64,000 nucleotides of DNA from Kitasatospora cineracea (GCF_003751605.1 NZ_RJVJ01000002.1:682001-746000); one strand, 5' to 3'. Positions 50,079 to 58,871 are shown, numbered from the stretch's first letter. A program made the numbers and translations. Notes: a model not told the origin generated them from the letters alone.

Positions 50079-51755
50079 TCAGGAATTGCGCTTCATGTCG
50101 CCGGAGAAACCCTGCTGGACGTAGTGCAGGGAGCCGTCCTTGTTCGGGGTGAGGACGGCGTCCCCGGCGATCGGGCTGCACCCCGCGCTGACGGTCTCGG
50201 GCAGGTTCCGGGCCACCAGCCGGGACCCGGTCGCGGCGACCAGCGCCGCCTCGTTGGTGCACACCACCTGGTGGGTGCCGAGGCCGCCGTCGGTCTCCAC
50301 GTAGGCGACCGGGTCACCGACCGCGCCCTGGTGCAGGGTGAACCGGATGACGACCTGCGAACCGTTCGAGGACCGGGCCGTCCCCTCGAAGGTGCCCAGG
50401 AACGCGTCCGCGACGGCGTCCGCGTCGTCGGCCGTGTCGTCGGCCGTGTCGTCGGCCGTGTCGGAAGGCGACGGCGACGGCGAGGGCGACGGCGGGGCCT
50501 CGGTGTCCCCGTCGGTGCTTCCGGTGCTTCCGGTGGCGGTGGGGCCGGGGGTGGGGGACGTGCCGTCCGAGGCCCGCCCGTGCCCGCCCGGGCCGCCCGT
50601 CGCCGCCCACACGCCCAGGCCCGCCAGCGCCGCGGCGACGACACCGGTGACCACCAGCGGCGCCACCCGGCGCCGGGCCGGCGGCTGCACGGCCGGGTAC
50701 GGGTACGAGCCCGGACCCGGCAGGGTGGGCCCGTACGATGGCGGGGGCGGGCCGAACGACGCGGGCCCCGGGTACGGGACGGTGGGCGCCGTCGCCGGAG
50801 GCGCCTGCGTCGGGGCGGCGAGGACGGTGGGCGGCGGGCCCGGGTCGGGGTGCGACTCCAGGTCCAGCAGCGCGACGGCCATCCGCGCCACCTCCTCGGA
50901 CACCGCGCCGGGCAGCCAGCCCCGCTCGCCGAGCCGGGTCAGCCCCGCGGCGCTGCGCGCCAGCCGCTCCCGGAGCGCGGCCGGGGTCGGCCGGCGCTCC
51001 GGCTCCTTGTCCAGGCAGTCCCGCACCAGGGCGAGCAACTCGCCGTCCAAGCCGTCCAGTTGCGGCTCCTCGTGGACGATCCGGTAGAGCAGCCCGGCCG
51101 CGCTGTCCTGCTCCCCGAACGGGGCGCGCCCGGTGGCCGCGACGACCAGCACCGCGCCGAGCCCGAACACGTCGCAGGCCGGTCCGGCGGGAAGGCCCCT
51201 GGCCTGCTCGGGCGACATGAAGCCCGGCGAGCCGACCACGTAGCCGGACCTGGTCAGCGCGGAGGTCGCGTCCAGCGCCCGGGCGATGCCGAAGTCGATC
51301 AGCCGCGGCCCGTCCAGCGCCAGCAGCACGTTCGACGGCTTGACGTCCCGGTGGACCAGCCCCAGCCCGTGCACGGCCTCCAACGCGTCGGCCAGGCCCG
51401 CGCCCAGCGCCCGCACCGTGTCCGGCGGCAGCGCGCCGAACCGCCGCACCGCCTCCGCCAGCGAGGGCCCCGCGACGTAGCCGGTGGCCACCCACGGCTG
51501 CGGCCCCTCCGTGTCGGCGTCCAGCACCGGCGCGGTCCACCGCCCGCCGACCCGCCGCGCCGCGGCCACCTCCTGCCGGAACCGCTGCCGGAACTCCCGG
51601 TCCGCGGCGAACTCCTGACGGACCGTCTTCACCGCCACCGTCCGCCCGCCCGCCGTCCGGCCGAGGAACACCTCCCCCATCCCGCCGGCCCCCAGCCGCC
51701 CGAGCAGCCGGTACGGCCCCACGGCATGCGGATCGCCATCGCCGAGAGTCTCCAA
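50079..51755 (-). CDS. Ser/Thr protein kinase with extracellular domain
   Basis: 558 residues. The kinase domain (about 14-270) has LLGRLGAGGMGEVFLGRTAGGRTVAVKTVR (P-loop and Lys), GLVHRDVKPSNVLLAL (catalytic loop), RLIDFGIARAL (DFG) and VGSPGFMSPEQARG (APE-like). A Pro/Gly/Tyr-rich linker, one membrane segment near 367-385 (PLVVTGVVAAALAGLGVWA) and an extracellular region follow. That region begins with DDTADDTADDT repeats and contains a folded beta domain with two cysteines. It resembles actinobacterial PknB-like receptors; the ligand is unknown. Confidence 0.92.
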   Translation of the reverse strand: METLGDGDPHAVGPYRLLGRLGAGGMGEVFLGRTAGGRTVAVKTVRQEFAADREFRQRFRQEVAAARRVGGRWTAPVLDADTEGPQPWVATGYVAGPSLAEAVRRFGALPPDTVRALGAGLADALEAVHGLGLVHRDVKPSNVLLALDGPRLIDFGIARALDATSALTRSGYVVGSPGFMSPEQARGLPAGPACDVFGLGAVLVVAATGRAPFGEQDSAAGLLYRIVHEEPQLDGLDGELLALVRDCLDKEPERRPTPAALRERLARSAAGLTRLGERGWLPGAVSEEVARMAVALLDLESHPDPGPPPTVLAAPTQAPPATAPTVPYPGPASFGPPPPSYGPTLPGPGSYPYPAVQPPARRRVAPLVVTGVVAAALAGLGVWAATGGPGGHGRASDGTSPTPGPTATGSTGSTDGDTEAPPSPSPSPSPSDTADDTADDTADDADAVADAFLGTFEGTARSSNGSQVVIRFTLHQGAVGDPVAYVETDGGLGTHQVVCTNEAALVAATGSRLVARNLPETVSAGCSPIAGDAVLTPNKDGSLHYVQQGFSGDMKRNS

Positions 51756-52104
51756 CGTTCCGCGCTCCTAGGCCACGTGCCGAACCATCAGGAAAGCCCC
51801 GGCACCACACACGGGATCTTCACGACGCACCCTAGGGCCTCCGCCACCCCCACAGACACACCTCCCCCACTTCCGGACCGGATCGGAACCTCCCGGTTAC
51901 TCCCCCACAACACACCCCGCCCCCGCAACACGTCCACCCTCACCGGAGGCACCCTCGCCCGACCTGCGGCAACTCCCCCTCCCACCCTCCGCCGGAGGCA
52001 CTCTCACCCCACCTGCCCCCCCGCACCAGCTTCTCCCCCACCCCCCGCCGGAGGCACCCTCGCCCGACCTGCGGCAACTCCCCCACCCCCCGCCGGAGGC
52101 ACTC
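51756..52104. other. Intergenic region between kinase and AraC genes with repeats
   Basis: 349 bases between the start of the kinase and the end of the AraC gene, both on the minus strand. It holds the kinase promoter region near 51760-51850 and a set of four near-repeats at 51943-52110 listed separately. No gene seen. Confidence 0.5.
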
Positions 52105-52110
52105 TCACCC
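51943..52110. repeat. Four near-copies of a GCCGGAGGCACYCTC unit
   Basis: Units begin at about 51943, 51991, 52047 and 52092 (CGCCGGAGGCAC followed by CCTCGCCC or TCTCACCC, ACCTGCGGCA and C-runs). Spacing is 45 to 56 bases. The fourth overlaps the last codons of the AraC gene, which suggests that the repeats spread over the end of that gene. Confidence 0.7.
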
Positions 52111-53028
52111 CACCTGCGGCACCTCCCCTCCCACCCCCCGCACCGCCGTGCGGAAGGCGATCGGGGTGGTGCCGGTGCGCTGGTGGAAGAACTTGGCGAA
52201 GTTGGCGGCGTCGGCGAAGCCGAGGTGGTCGGCGATCCGGGCGGCGGAGCTCTCGCTGTGGGCGAGCAGGCGTTTGGCCTCGAGGACGACCCGGCGGTCG
52301 ACGAACTCCTTGGCGCCGACGCCCGCGGCGGCGAGCGTCGCGCGGGAGAGGGTGCGCGGGGAGTAGCCGAGGAGCCTGGCGTAGTCCTCGACCCGGCGGG
52401 TGCGGGTGAAGTGGTGTTCGACGGCCTGCCGGAAGCGCCGGTAGGTCTCGCCGGGTTCGGTCGCGGTGCTGCCGCACGGCACGGCCGGGTTGGCGAGGCG
52501 CAGCAGGAGTGCGGCGAGCAGGTGGCGCAGCAGGGCGTGGTGGATGTCGGCGGGCAGGTCCGCGCCGGAGGCGTACTCGCGGTGGAGGTGGTGGACGGCG
52601 TGCCGGAGGGCTTCGCGGTCGGTGCCGTCGGTGTGCAGGACGGCGGCGGCGAAGGGGTCGTCGAGCCGGGCGGCGGCGACCGTGGCCGGGTCGGGGAAGC
52701 CGGGTTCGAAGAGGACCAGGGTGCCGTCCGCGTCGCCGAGTTCGCCCCACTGCTGGACCTGGCCGGGCCGGACCCACAGCCAGCTGCCGGGTTCGACGGT
52801 GTGCGCGGTGAAGTCGACGGTGTGGCGCAGGCTGCCGCGTTCGAGGGTGAGCAGGTGGTGGAAGGCGGGGCGCTGGGGGCGGTGGAAGTCGCCGTCGGTG
52901 GCGGCGGCCCGGCGGGCGCGCAGTTCGGCGAGGGTCAGGACTTCGACGCCGGCCGGTGCGCCGGGTGGCGCGGTGAACGGGACCTCGGGGATCGCCGTCC
53001 CGGACGCCTGGGGTTGGTTCGCTCGCAT
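52105..53028 (-). CDS. AraC family regulator with cupin sensor
   Basis: 307 residues from ATG 53028. An N-terminal cupin (HHLLTLERGSLRHTVDFTAHTVEPGSWLWVRPGQVQQW) precedes two AraC helix-turn-helix units near the C-terminus: RVEDYARLLGYSPRTLSRATLAAAGVGAKEFVDRRVVLEAKRLL and SSAARIADHLGFADAANFAKFFHQRTGTTPIAFR. It is divergent from the LacI gene with 90 bases between the starts. No obvious target lies on its own side. Confidence 0.92.
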   Translation of the reverse strand: MRANQPQASGTAIPEVPFTAPPGAPAGVEVLTLAELRARRAAATDGDFHRPQRPAFHHLLTLERGSLRHTVDFTAHTVEPGSWLWVRPGQVQQWGELGDADGTLVLFEPGFPDPATVAAARLDDPFAAAVLHTDGTDREALRHAVHHLHREYASGADLPADIHHALLRHLLAALLLRLANPAVPCGSTATEPGETYRRFRQAVEHHFTRTRRVEDYARLLGYSPRTLSRATLAAAGVGAKEFVDRRVVLEAKRLLAHSESSAARIADHLGFADAANFAKFFHQRTGTTPIAFRTAVRGVGGEVPQVG

Positions 53029-53118
53029 GGTCACCACATCCGTTGCCAGGCTACCTCCGGTTGATCTTCTTCCGGGAGCCCGGACGGTACGGTCGGGGCA
53101 GCGGAGGAGGGAGTCCGG

Positions 53119-54114
53119 GTGTCGGGGATGGAGCGTCGGCCGACCTTGCATGACGTGGCGCGCGAGGCGCAGGTGAGTGCGAAGACGGTGTCACGGGTGC
53201 TGAACGGGGAGGGGCCGGTCGCGGCGGCGACCCGGGAGCGGGTGCTGGCGGTGGTGGCGCGGCTGGGGTTCCGACCGAACCTGATGGCGCGCAGCATCCG
53301 GACCGGTGGGCCGGACTCGACGGTGGGGCTGGTGCTGCCGGAGTTGGGCAACCCGTTCTTCGGGGCGCTGGCGGGCGGGGTGGAGGAGGCGGTGCGCGGG
53401 CGCGGGCTGACGGTGCTGCTGGGGTGTTCGGGCGGGGACCGGGCGCGCGAGGCGGAGGTGGTGGGGGCGTTCCTGGCGCGGCGGACGAGTGCGCTGCTGG
53501 TGGTGCCGGCGGGTGGCGGGGAGACGCTGGCGGCGGCGGCCGGGGCGGGGGTGCCGCTGGTGTACCTGGACCGGCCGGGGCCGGGTGCGGACTGCGTGGT
53601 GTCGTCGAACCGGGCGGGGGCGCGGGCGGGGGTGGCGCACCTGGTGGCGGCGGGGCACCGGCGGATCGGGTTCCTGGGCGACCTGCCGGCGTCGATGTAC
53701 ACCCGGCGGGAGCGGCTGGCGGGCTGGCGGGAGGCGCTGGCGGCGGCGGGGCTGCCGGCGCCGGACGCCCTGGTGGCGGGGGCGCGGACGGCCGCGGCGG
53801 CGGAGCGGGCGGCGCTGGCCCTGCTGGCCCTGCCGGAGCCGCCGACGGCGCTGTTCGCGTCGAACGTGAACGCGGCGACGGGTGCGCTGCTGGCGCTGGG
53901 ACGCTCGGGGCGGCGGGACGTGGCGCTGCTGTCGTTCGACGACCTGCCGCTGGCGGAGGTGCTGGAGCCGCCGCTGTCGGCGGTCGCGCAGGACCCGGCG
54001 CTGCTGGGCGCGACGGCGGCCCGGCTGGCGCTGGCCCGGCTGGACGGGGACGCGACGCCGCCGCGCACGGAGACCGTGGCGACCCGGCTGGTGCTGCGTC
54101 CGGCCCGCCCTTGA
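53119..54114 (+). CDS. LacI family transcriptional regulator
   Basis: 331 residues from GTG 53119 with GGAGGAGGGAG upstream. The LacI helix-turn-helix with hinge is PTLHDVAREAQVSAKTVSRVLNGEGPVAAATRERVLAVVARLGFRPNLMARSI. The sugar-binding fold follows: VGLVLPELGNPFFGALAGGVEEAVRGRG, LVVPAGGGETLAAA, ALFASNVNAATGALLAL, VALLSFDDLPLAEVLEPPLSAVAQDP. The nearest likely target is the oxidase gene 52 bases downstream, but the ligand cannot be read. Confidence 0.93.
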   Translation: MSGMERRPTLHDVAREAQVSAKTVSRVLNGEGPVAAATRERVLAVVARLGFRPNLMARSIRTGGPDSTVGLVLPELGNPFFGALAGGVEEAVRGRGLTVLLGCSGGDRAREAEVVGAFLARRTSALLVVPAGGGETLAAAAGAGVPLVYLDRPGPGADCVVSSNRAGARAGVAHLVAAGHRRIGFLGDLPASMYTRRERLAGWREALAAAGLPAPDALVAGARTAAAAERAALALLALPEPPTALFASNVNAATGALLALGRSGRRDVALLSFDDLPLAEVLEPPLSAVAQDPALLGATAARLALARLDGDATPPRTETVATRLVLRPARP

Positions 54115-54166
54115 CTACCAGCCGGTAACCGTTGGAACGTGGCCTCCCCCACCCGAAGGAGCGCGG

Positions 54167-55330
54167 ATGTCCCCCCAGTTCGGCGACTACCAGAACGAGG
54201 TCTACTTCGAGGCGCTGTTCGGCGTCGCCCCGAAGTTCCCGATGACGTACGAGGGCCTGGCCGAGCGGGCGCGGCACGCGCTGGCGCCGGAGCTGTGGTC
54301 GTACGTGGCGGGCGGGGCGGGCGACGAGCACACCCAGCGGGCGAACGTCGCGGCGTTCGAGCGGTGGGGGCTGGTGCCGCGGATGCTGGTCGGCGCGAAG
54401 GAGCGGGACCTGCGGGTGGAGCTGTTCGGGCTGGAGCTGGCCTCGCCGCTGTTCCTGGCCCCGGTGGGGGTGGTGGGGCTGTGCGCGCCGGACGGGCACG
54501 GGGACCTGGCGACGGCCCGGGCGGCGGCCCGGACGGGGGTGCCGATGGTGGCGTCCACGCTGTCGGTGGACCCGATGGAGGCGGTGGCGGCGGAGCTGGG
54601 CGGCACGCCGGGGTTCTTCCAGCTGTACACGCCGACCGACCGGGCGCTGGCCGAGTCGCTGGTGCACCGGGCGGAGGCGGCCGGGTTCAGGGCGATCGTG
54701 GTCACCCTGGACACCTGGGTGACCGGCTGGCGGCCGCGCGACCTGGGCAGCGGGAGCTTCCCGCAGCTGCGCGGGCACTGCCTGGCGAACTACACCTCGG
54801 ACCCGGTGTTCCGGGCCCGGCTGCAGGACCCGGACGGGGATCCGCGGGGCGCGGTGATGGACTGGGTGCAGATCTTCGGCAATCCGCTGACCTGGGACGA
54901 CCTGCCGTGGCTGCGCTCGCTGACCAGCCTGCCGATCGTGCTGAAGGGCCTGTGCCACCCGGAGGACGTGCGCCGGGCCAAGGACGCGGGCGTCGACGGG
55001 GTGTACTGCTCGAACCCCGGCGGGCGGCAGGCGAACGGCGGGCTGCCGGCGCTGGAGTCGCTGGCCGAGGTGGTCGAGGCGGCGGACGGCCTGCCGGTGC
55101 TGTTCGACTCGGGCGTGCGCAGCGGCGCGGACGCGGTGAAGGCGCTGGCGCTGGGTGCGACGGCGGTGGGCGTGGGCCGGCCGTACGTGTACGGGCTGGC
55201 GCTGGGCGGCGAGGCGGGGGCGGTGCACGTGCTGCGCTCGCTGCTGGCGGAGGCGGACCTGCTGATGGCGGTGGACGGGTACCCGTCGCTGGCGAGCCTG
55301 CGCGCGCCGGGCGCGCTGCGGCGCTGCTGA
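54167..55330 (+). CDS. Lactate 2-monooxygenase-like FMN-dependent alpha-hydroxy-acid oxidase, catalytic His replaced
   Basis: 387 residues from ATG 54167 with GAAGGAG upstream. The family (FMN TIM barrel) is clear: PMTYEGLAERARHAL, WSYVAGGAGDEHTQRANV, ASPLFLAPVGVVGL, FFQLYTPTDRALAESLV, ADGLPVLFDSGVRSGADAVKALALGATAVGVGRPYVYGLALGG and LLAEADLLMAVDGYPSL. The block CSNPGGRQANGGLPALESL matches lactate 2-monooxygenase (SNHGGRQANGG) except that the catalytic His is Pro (codon CCC where CAC is expected). The enzyme would be expected to lose its usual activity. It may be a pseudo-enzyme, or the base may be an error. Confidence 0.88.
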   Translation: MSPQFGDYQNEVYFEALFGVAPKFPMTYEGLAERARHALAPELWSYVAGGAGDEHTQRANVAAFERWGLVPRMLVGAKERDLRVELFGLELASPLFLAPVGVVGLCAPDGHGDLATARAAARTGVPMVASTLSVDPMEAVAAELGGTPGFFQLYTPTDRALAESLVHRAEAAGFRAIVVTLDTWVTGWRPRDLGSGSFPQLRGHCLANYTSDPVFRARLQDPDGDPRGAVMDWVQIFGNPLTWDDLPWLRSLTSLPIVLKGLCHPEDVRRAKDAGVDGVYCSNPGGRQANGGLPALESLAEVVEAADGLPVLFDSGVRSGADAVKALALGATAVGVGRPYVYGLALGGEAGAVHVLRSLLAEADLLMAVDGYPSLASLRAPGALRRC

Positions 55331-55357
55331 GCACCCCTTCCTGCCGCGCACCCGACC

Positions 55358-55380
55358 TTATTGCGACTTACTTGCAATAA
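55358..55380. promoter_or_regulatory. AT-rich inverted repeat resembling a Nur-type box
   Basis: TTATTGC (55358-55364) and GCAATAA (55374-55380) flank nine bases. Read as TTGCGA-N5-TTGCAA it matches the pattern of the nickel-responsive Nur box in Streptomyces (TTGCAA-N5-TTGCAA) with one mismatch. It lies 28 bases after the oxidase stop and far upstream of any plus-strand gene, so its function is unclear. It may be just a hairpin. Confidence 0.35.
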
Positions 55381-55491
55381 CAGAACGCATGCAGGAGAGT
55401 GGAGCCGCGGGGTCGTCCGACGATCGTCTTCCCAACCGGCGTCCGCCGGGACACGGCGCCGGCCCCGCGCCAGCTGCCCGCCCGGGAGCGC

Positions 55492-55929
55492 TCAGCGCTC
55501 GACCGGGAGCCGCACCAGCATGGTCTTGCCGCCGCCGTCCGGGTCGGCGACGGTCTCCGTCGCGCCGCCGGCCAGCGCGGCCAGCTCGTGCACCAGGCCC
55601 AGGCCCCAGCCGCCGCTGCCGTCCTGGTGCGGCACCTCGGGGCGCCGCGGACAGTGCGGATGCCGGTCGTGCACCCCGACCGTCAGTCCGCCCGCGCAGA
55701 AGTCGAGTTGGAGCGTGACCCGGGGTGAGCGCGGCGCGGCGTGGCGGACGGCGTTGGTGACCAGTTCGCTGACCACCAGCAGCACCGTGTCGGTCAGCGG
55801 GTGGTCCGCGTCCAGTCCGCGGGCGGTCAGTTCGGTGCGCACGGCGCGGCGCGCCTCGGGCACGGACGCGGGCACGGTGGCCAGGCTCAGGCAGTAGCGC
55901 ACGGTCTGGGGTGGGTCCGCGACAGCCAT
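55492..55929 (-). CDS. RsbW-like ATP-binding (anti-sigma type) protein
   Basis: 145 residues, HATPase_c fold of the kind abundant in Streptomyces: VPEARRAVRTELTARGL, LLVVSELVTNAVRHAAPRSP (N-box) and GGWGLGLVHELAALAGG (G-box). ATG 55929 has AAGGGA upstream; the longer frame is unsupported. Such proteins bind ATP and act as anti-sigma factors or kinases with unknown partners. No antagonist or sigma gene is adjacent. Confidence 0.88.
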   Translation of the reverse strand: MAVADPPQTVRYCLSLATVPASVPEARRAVRTELTARGLDADHPLTDTVLLVVSELVTNAVRHAAPRSPRVTLQLDFCAGGLTVGVHDRHPHCPRRPEVPHQDGSGGWGLGLVHELAALAGGATETVADPDGGGKTMLVRLPVER

Positions 55930-56134
55930 GGTCGGTCCCTTCACAACGGGGGCGACCGGGTGGGAGCGGAAGGGCGCCGTCGTCCGGCCGCGTCGGGGCT
56001 CGGCAGCCCTGCCCCGTCCGAACGAACCGGACAGATTACCGATACTCAGTACGGTAAGGCCGAACGGGCCCAACTGCGGCGGCGGATGCTGGACAGTGGC
56101 CACAACTCGCCAACGCGCCCATATCCTGTGGATC

Positions 56135-57097
56135 ATGTCCGACGACCTGCTGGAACCCCTCGGCCTCGGCACCCTGGAGAGCGCACTGTACCTGCGGGTG
56201 CTGGCCACCCCGCGCGCCACCTCCGCCCGCCTCGCGGAGTCGCTGGACGCCCCGCCCAGCGCGCTGCGCACCGCCCTGCACCGGCTGGTGGCCAGCGGCC
56301 TGGTGACCAGGCTGGCCGGCAGCCCGACCCGGTACACCGCCGCCCCGCCCGAGGTCGCGGTGGACGCGCTGGCCACCCGGCGCCAGCACGACCTGGACCG
56401 ACTGCGGGTGAAGGTACGGGAGTTGGCACTCGCCTACGCCGACCTCGGGCCGTCCGTCTCCAGCGAGCTGGTCGAACTGGTGGAGGGCCGGGACGCCCTG
56501 CGCCACCGCGCCGAGCAGCTCCAACTCGGCGCCCAGCAGGAGATCCTGGCGATCGACTGCCCGCCGTACTTCGACTCCCCGACGGACAACCCGATCGAGT
56601 TCCAGCTGCTCGCCCGGGGCGTGGAGTGCCGGGTGCTGTACGACGCGCCGGGCCTGGAGAGCTCCGACAAGCGGGAGTTCGTGCTGCGCTGCGTGGACGC
56701 CGGGGAGCAGGCCCGCAGCCTGCCCTCGGTGCGGATGAAGATGCTGGTCGCGGACCGGCGGTGCGCGATGATCCCGCTGAGCTTCGAGGCCACCGAGTCG
56801 ACCGCCGCGCTGTGGATCCGCCCCTCCCCGCTGCTGACCGCCCTGGTCACCTGCTTCGACCTGCTGTGGGAGCGCGCCACCCCGCTCGCCGCCGACCGGC
56901 CCGCCAGCGAACTCGACGACAAGGACCGGGAGTTGCTCGCCATGATGGCCGCCGGGGCGAAGGACGCCGCGATCGCCCGCAGCCTCGGCATCACCCAGCG
57001 CACCATGACCCGCCGGATCGCCCAGCTGATGGCCGAGCTGAACGCGCAGACCCGCTTCCAGGCCGGGCTGCAGGCCGCCAGACGCGGCTGGCTGTAA
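56135..57097 (+). CDS. TrmB-like N-terminus plus LuxR-type helix-turn-helix regulator
   Basis: 320 residues from ATG 56135. The first 80 residues are a TrmB-type winged helix (LGTLESALYLRVLATPRATSARLAESLDAPPSALRTALHRLVASGLV). A coiled helix leads to a phospholipase D-like sensing domain (EILAIDCPPYFDSPTDNPIEFQLLARGVECRVLYDA). The C-terminus is a LuxR helix-turn-helix (DKDRELLAMMAAGAKDAAIARSLGITQRTMTRRIAQLMAELNAQTRFQAG). The fusion is known in Streptomyces and its ligand is unknown. It is divergent from the RsbW-like gene. Confidence 0.88.
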   Translation: MSDDLLEPLGLGTLESALYLRVLATPRATSARLAESLDAPPSALRTALHRLVASGLVTRLAGSPTRYTAAPPEVAVDALATRRQHDLDRLRVKVRELALAYADLGPSVSSELVELVEGRDALRHRAEQLQLGAQQEILAIDCPPYFDSPTDNPIEFQLLARGVECRVLYDAPGLESSDKREFVLRCVDAGEQARSLPSVRMKMLVADRRCAMIPLSFEATESTAALWIRPSPLLTALVTCFDLLWERATPLAADRPASELDDKDRELLAMMAAGAKDAAIARSLGITQRTMTRRIAQLMAELNAQTRFQAGLQAARRGWL

Positions 57098-57114
57098 CGC
57101 GAATTGACGCAGCG

Positions 57115-57597
57115 TCAGATCGGCGAGCCGACTCCGGGGATGCGTTCGAAGACCAGGTTGGTGCGGGTCTGCGCGACCGCCGGGTGGGTGGTCAGGTGGT
57201 CCACCACGAAGCAGCGCAGCTGCTCCGGCCCGGCCACCGCCACGTGCAGCAGGTAGTCGTCGCTGCCCGCCATGTGGAACACCGCCAGCACCCCCGGCAG
57301 CCCGGGCGCGGCGGCCCGGAAACTGCCGTTCTGCTCCCGGGTGTGCGCCCGCAGCCGCACCGAGATCATCGCCTGCAGCGGCAGCCCGACCGCCGGCAGG
57401 TCGAGCTCCGCGTGGTACCCGGCGATCACCCCGCGCTCGCGCAGCGCCCGCACCCGCGCCAGGCAGGTGGACGGCGCCACCCCGACCTGCTCGGCCAGCG
57501 CGTTGTTGGGCGTCCGGGCGTCGGCCAGCAGCACCCGGACGATCGCCCGGTCGACGGCGTCCAGCTCCGCCGCGCGGGCCCGTGGAATGTTCGGCAC
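57115..57597 (-). CDS. Lrp/AsnC family transcriptional regulator
   Basis: 160 residues from GTG 57597. The winged helix is AVDRAIVRVLLADARTPNNALAEQVGVAPSTCLARVRALRERGVIAGYHAEL; the RAM domain follows with FRAAAPGLPGVLAVFHMAGSDDYLLHVAV. The start is uncertain: GTG 57597 has GGGGGA almost touching it, while ATG 57678 gives 187 residues with no family match at the end. It is divergent from methionine gamma-lyase and probably regulates it. Confidence 0.85.
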   Translation of the reverse strand: MPNIPRARAAELDAVDRAIVRVLLADARTPNNALAEQVGVAPSTCLARVRALRERGVIAGYHAELDLPAVGLPLQAMISVRLRAHTREQNGSFRAAAPGLPGVLAVFHMAGSDDYLLHVAVAGPEQLRCFVVDHLTTHPAVAQTRTNLVFERIPGVGSPI

Positions 57598-57629
57598 TCC
57601 CCCAGCCTGCCGGGCCGCGCCGAACATCC
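57584..57629. promoter_or_regulatory. Inverted repeat at the start of the Lrp gene
   Basis: GGAATGTTCGG (57584-57594) and CCGAACATCC (57620-57629) are near-perfect inverse copies, 25 bases apart. They lie on the first codons of the Lrp gene and 80 to 125 bases from the divergent lyase start. An Lrp-type autoregulatory site is a reasonable reading. Confidence 0.4.
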
Positions 57630-57708
57630 GCAAGGGTGCCGCCGCCGCAGCCGAATCATCTGCCGTCACTCTGGCCATTCGACGCCCACCCGTTCACCAT
57701 CGAGCGCC

Positions 57709-58860
57709 ATGAGCCGACTCGACACCCGAGCCGTGCACGCCGGCCGCGACGACCTCGCCGGACTCGGTACGCACGTCCCCCCGCTCGACCTGTCCACCAC
57801 CTACCCCGTGCCGGACCTCACCACCGGTGGCGACGCCTACCAGGCGCTGGCCACCGGCGGACGCCCGCCCGCCGAGGGCGGCCTGGTCTACCAGCGGCTG
57901 TGGAACCCCACCGTCGCCCGCTTCGAACAGGCGCTGGCCGAACTCGAGGGCTGCGCCGAGGCGGTGGCCTTCTCCTCCGGCATGGCCGCGCTCTCCGCCT
58001 GCCTGCTCGCCGCCGCCGCCGAGGGCCGCCGGCACGTGGTGGCGCTGCGCCCGCTGTACGGCGGCTCCGACCACCTGCTCGACTCCGGCCTGCTCGGCAC
58101 CGAGGTCACCTGGGTCACCCCCGACACCCTGGCCGCCGCCCTGCGCCCCGACACCGGACTCGTCCTGGTCGAGACCCCCGGCAACCCCACCCTGGACCTG
58201 CTCGACCTGACCGCGATCGCCGAACGCTGCGGCGACGTACCGCTGCTGGTCGACAACACCTTCGCCACCCCGGTGCTCCAGCAGCCCGCCCGGCACGGCG
58301 CCACCCTCGTCCTGCACTCCGCCACCAAGTCGATCGGCGGCCACGGCGACGTGCTGGCCGGGGCCGTCGCCTGCACCGCCGACTGGGCGGCCCGGCTGCG
58401 CCGGGTCCGGGCCGTCACCGGCGCGATCCTGCACCCGCTGGCCGGCTACCTGCTGCACCGCGGCCTGCAGACCCTCCCGCTGCGGGTGCGCGCCGCCTCC
58501 GCCACCGCCGCCCGGCTCGCCGACTGGCTGGCCGAACAGCCCGAGGTCGCCGCCGTGCACTACCCCGGCCGCTCCGGCTCGCCCCTGCTCGGACGCCAAC
58601 TCCTGGGCGGCGGAAGCACCCTGGCCTTCGAGGCGGCCGGCGGCTTCGCGCACGCCGCGGCGATCGCCGAACGCTGCGAACTGATCACCCACGCGGTCTC
58701 GCTCGGCGGCGTCGACACCCTGATCCAGCACCCCGCCTCGCTCACCCACCGCCCGGTCGCCGCCGCCCACAAGCCCGCCGAGGCCGTCCTGCGGCTGTCC
58801 GTCGGCCTGGAGGACCCGGACGACCTGATCGCCGACCTCGCCAAGGCCCTCCCCCGCTGA
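57709..58860 (+). CDS. Trans-sulfuration PLP enzyme, probably methionine gamma-lyase or cystathionine gamma-lyase type
   Basis: 383 residues from ATG 57709. The family motifs are MSRLDTRAVHAGRDD, the Tyr in YQRLWNPTVARFEQALAELEG, SSGMAALSACLLAAA, PLYGGSDHLLDSGLLG, ETPGNPTLDLLDLTAIA, VDNTFATPVLQQP and the PLP lysine in HSATKSIGGHGDVLAG. LITHAVSLGGVDTLIQHPASLTH completes the fold. Assignment to gamma-lyase rather than gamma-synthase is tentative. The 3' end is followed by a strong bidirectional terminator. Confidence 0.9.
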   Translation: MSRLDTRAVHAGRDDLAGLGTHVPPLDLSTTYPVPDLTTGGDAYQALATGGRPPAEGGLVYQRLWNPTVARFEQALAELEGCAEAVAFSSGMAALSACLLAAAAEGRRHVVALRPLYGGSDHLLDSGLLGTEVTWVTPDTLAAALRPDTGLVLVETPGNPTLDLLDLTAIAERCGDVPLLVDNTFATPVLQQPARHGATLVLHSATKSIGGHGDVLAGAVACTADWAARLRRVRAVTGAILHPLAGYLLHRGLQTLPLRVRAASATAARLADWLAEQPEVAAVHYPGRSGSPLLGRQLLGGGSTLAFEAAGGFAHAAAIAERCELITHAVSLGGVDTLIQHPASLTHRPVAAAHKPAEAVLRLSVGLEDPDDLIADLAKALPR

Positions 58861-58871
58861 CCCCGCCGGCC

